6,518 nt of DNA from an uncultured Clostridia bacterium (GTDB taxonomy: Bacteria; Bacillota_A; Clostridia; UMGS1840; HGM11507), in the NCBI GenBank assembly GCA_934403665.1, contig CAKRUL010000083.1:1-6518 (forward strand). Direction: 5' to 3'. Numbering within the stretch: the stretch's first letter is position 1; each line of letters starts with the position of its first letter. The translations under genes were made by a program, and so were the position numbers. Positions 6,159-6,518 of the stretch are shown here, piece by piece. The notes under the pieces were generated by a model, which was not told the origin of the DNA, did no database searches, and worked only from the letters and a program-made list of their open reading frames with translations.

Positions 6159-6175
6159 TTTTGTAATTTACAAAA
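6159..6175. repeat. 17-bp perfect palindrome next to the peptide promoter, probable operator
   Basis: TTTTGTAA-T-TTACAAAA is a perfect inverted repeat of eight bases around one central base. It lies six bases upstream of the -35 box of the peptide promoter. That position fits an activator, or a repressor contacting the -35 region. It does not match the GlnR/TnrA pattern (TGTnAn7TnACA) or the Rex pattern (TTGTGAn4TCACAA) in spacing. The binding protein is unknown. AT-rich palindromes can also occur by chance, but 17 perfect bases at this position are suggestive. Confidence 0.55.
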
Positions 6176-6277
6176 ATAATCAAAAAAATCCAAAAAAGGC
6201 GGCTTTTGAAAGAGTGCTTTTCTTTGACCCGCCGTTGCACACCGCCCTTTTTGGCAAAAAACATCCTGCAAGAATGC
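6176..6277. other. Spacer between divergent promoters with GGCGG/CCGCC inverted arms
   Basis: The stretch between the two divergent promoters holds no gene that I can support. It contains AAAAAAGGCGG (6192-6202) and CCGCCCTTTTT (6242-6252), inverted arms with a single-base bulge around a 39-base middle, plus a second CCGCC at 6229-6233 that could pair instead. In minus-strand reading the left arm ends in CCGCCTTTTTT, which resembles a terminator with an oversized loop. It might stop antisense transcription from running into the peptide gene. The structure is weak evidence on its own. Confidence 0.3.
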
Positions 6278-6306
6278 TTGATTCCCTGCTCTATTTCTGT
6301 TATACT
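6278..6306 (+). promoter_or_regulatory. Promoter of the ABC ATPase gene
   Basis: TTGATT (6278-6283), a 17-base spacer and TATACT (6301-6306) form a good sigma-A type promoter. An extended TG motif lies just before the -10 box (TGTTATACT). Transcription would start near 6313, giving a leader of about 105 bases before the ATG at 6418. I see no clear riboswitch fold in that leader. Confidence 0.75.
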
Positions 6307-6417
6307 GAAGAGTAAGTTGGCTTGCCCTGTTTTCCGCAGAGCAGTGCCAAAAACGAATTTTTTCGATTTCATCGTGCAGATAGAGACAGACTCGCGGCAG
6401 CGAAAGGAGAAAACAGA

Positions 6418-6518
6418 ATGCTTGAACTGAAACAATTGGCATGGGAGCTTCCGGACGGGGAAAAGATCTTAAAACAGATCAATCTCACCTTTCCTTCCGG
6501 AAAACTGACGGTCGTAAC
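6418..6518 (+). CDS. ABC-type ATPase, N-terminal 33 residues (cut by the window edge)
   Basis: The ATG at 6418 has AAAGGAG eight bases upstream. The 33 visible residues, MLELKQLAWELPDG then EKILKQINLTFPSGKLTVV, show the first beta-strands of an ABC nucleotide-binding domain. An aromatic W9 stands at the A-loop position, and the strand leading into Walker A ends at the window edge, so the ATP-binding motif itself is not visible. In Clostridia, similar N-termini occur in stand-alone ATPases resembling SufC and in many transporter ATPases, and too little is present to choose. It is transcribed away from the 58-codon peptide gene. The shared intergenic region could mean shared control, but nothing seen here shows that this ATPase exports the peptide. 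Confidence 0.8.
   Translation, partial: MLELKQLAWELPDGEKILKQINLTFPSGKLTVV

Noticed and set aside
5809..6315. 168-codon open frame on the plus strand
   Set aside because: It overlaps the minus-strand peptide gene, its promoter, palindrome and terminator. It has no good ribosome-binding site and its predicted composition is irregular. It is a by-product of AT-rich intergenic DNA.
6010..6364. Direct repeat AAACGAATTTTTTC at 6010-6023 and 6351-6364
   Set aside because: One copy is inside the peptide coding sequence and the other in the ABC gene leader. A 14-base A/T-rich match in this much sequence can be chance, and no wider similarity flanks it.

Overview
The window looks like chromosomal core DNA of a low-to-moderate GC Firmicute of the class Clostridia, perhaps Lachnospiraceae. 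The family-level guess is inference. It rests on a short-form HisG with a separate HisZ, a fused HisIE, an HPr gene directly upstream of uvrC, strong AAAGGAG/GGAGG ribosome-binding sites, sigma-A type promoters and intrinsic terminators with T-tracts. Almost everything reads on the minus strand. Only the last gene, cut by the right edge, reads on the plus strand.

Layout, right to left along minus-strand transcription. At 6418-6518 (plus strand) lies the start of an ABC-type ATPase gene with its own promoter at 6278-6306. Facing away from it is a monocistronic 58-codon gene (5879-6055). It has a perfect-consensus promoter (6124-6152), a 17-bp perfect palindrome just upstream of the -35 box, a canonical ribosome-binding site and its own terminator (5831-5859). 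Next comes another perfect-consensus promoter (5773-5801), which drives a tight six-gene histidine operon, hisZ-hisG-hisH-hisA-hisF-hisIE (5719 down to 1004). Then come two candidate promoters, ptsH (HPr), a strong hairpin terminator and the first 166 codons of uvrC, cut by the left edge.

How the genes work together. HisZ and HisG start the pathway from PRPP and ATP. HisIE carries out the next two steps (pyrophosphohydrolase and cyclohydrolase). HisA isomerises the product, and HisH/HisF convert it to imidazole-glycerol phosphate plus AICAR. The operon therefore encodes exactly the first half of histidine synthesis; hisB, hisC, hisD and a histidinol-phosphatase are not in it. HPr is the PTS phosphocarrier and a likely carbon-catabolite co-regulator. 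UvrC is the nucleotide-excision-repair nuclease.

The item most worth following up is the 58-residue peptide. It has a Y-x-x-P-x-L-E start, all of its basic residues in the first 13 positions and a 45-residue tail without Lys, Arg or Cys. Its own promoter, possible operator and terminator suggest a regulated, possibly secreted or processed peptide. Its function is unknown. The his operon leader has no room for a T-box and instead carries a TTTA...TAAA dyad that looks like a repressor site.
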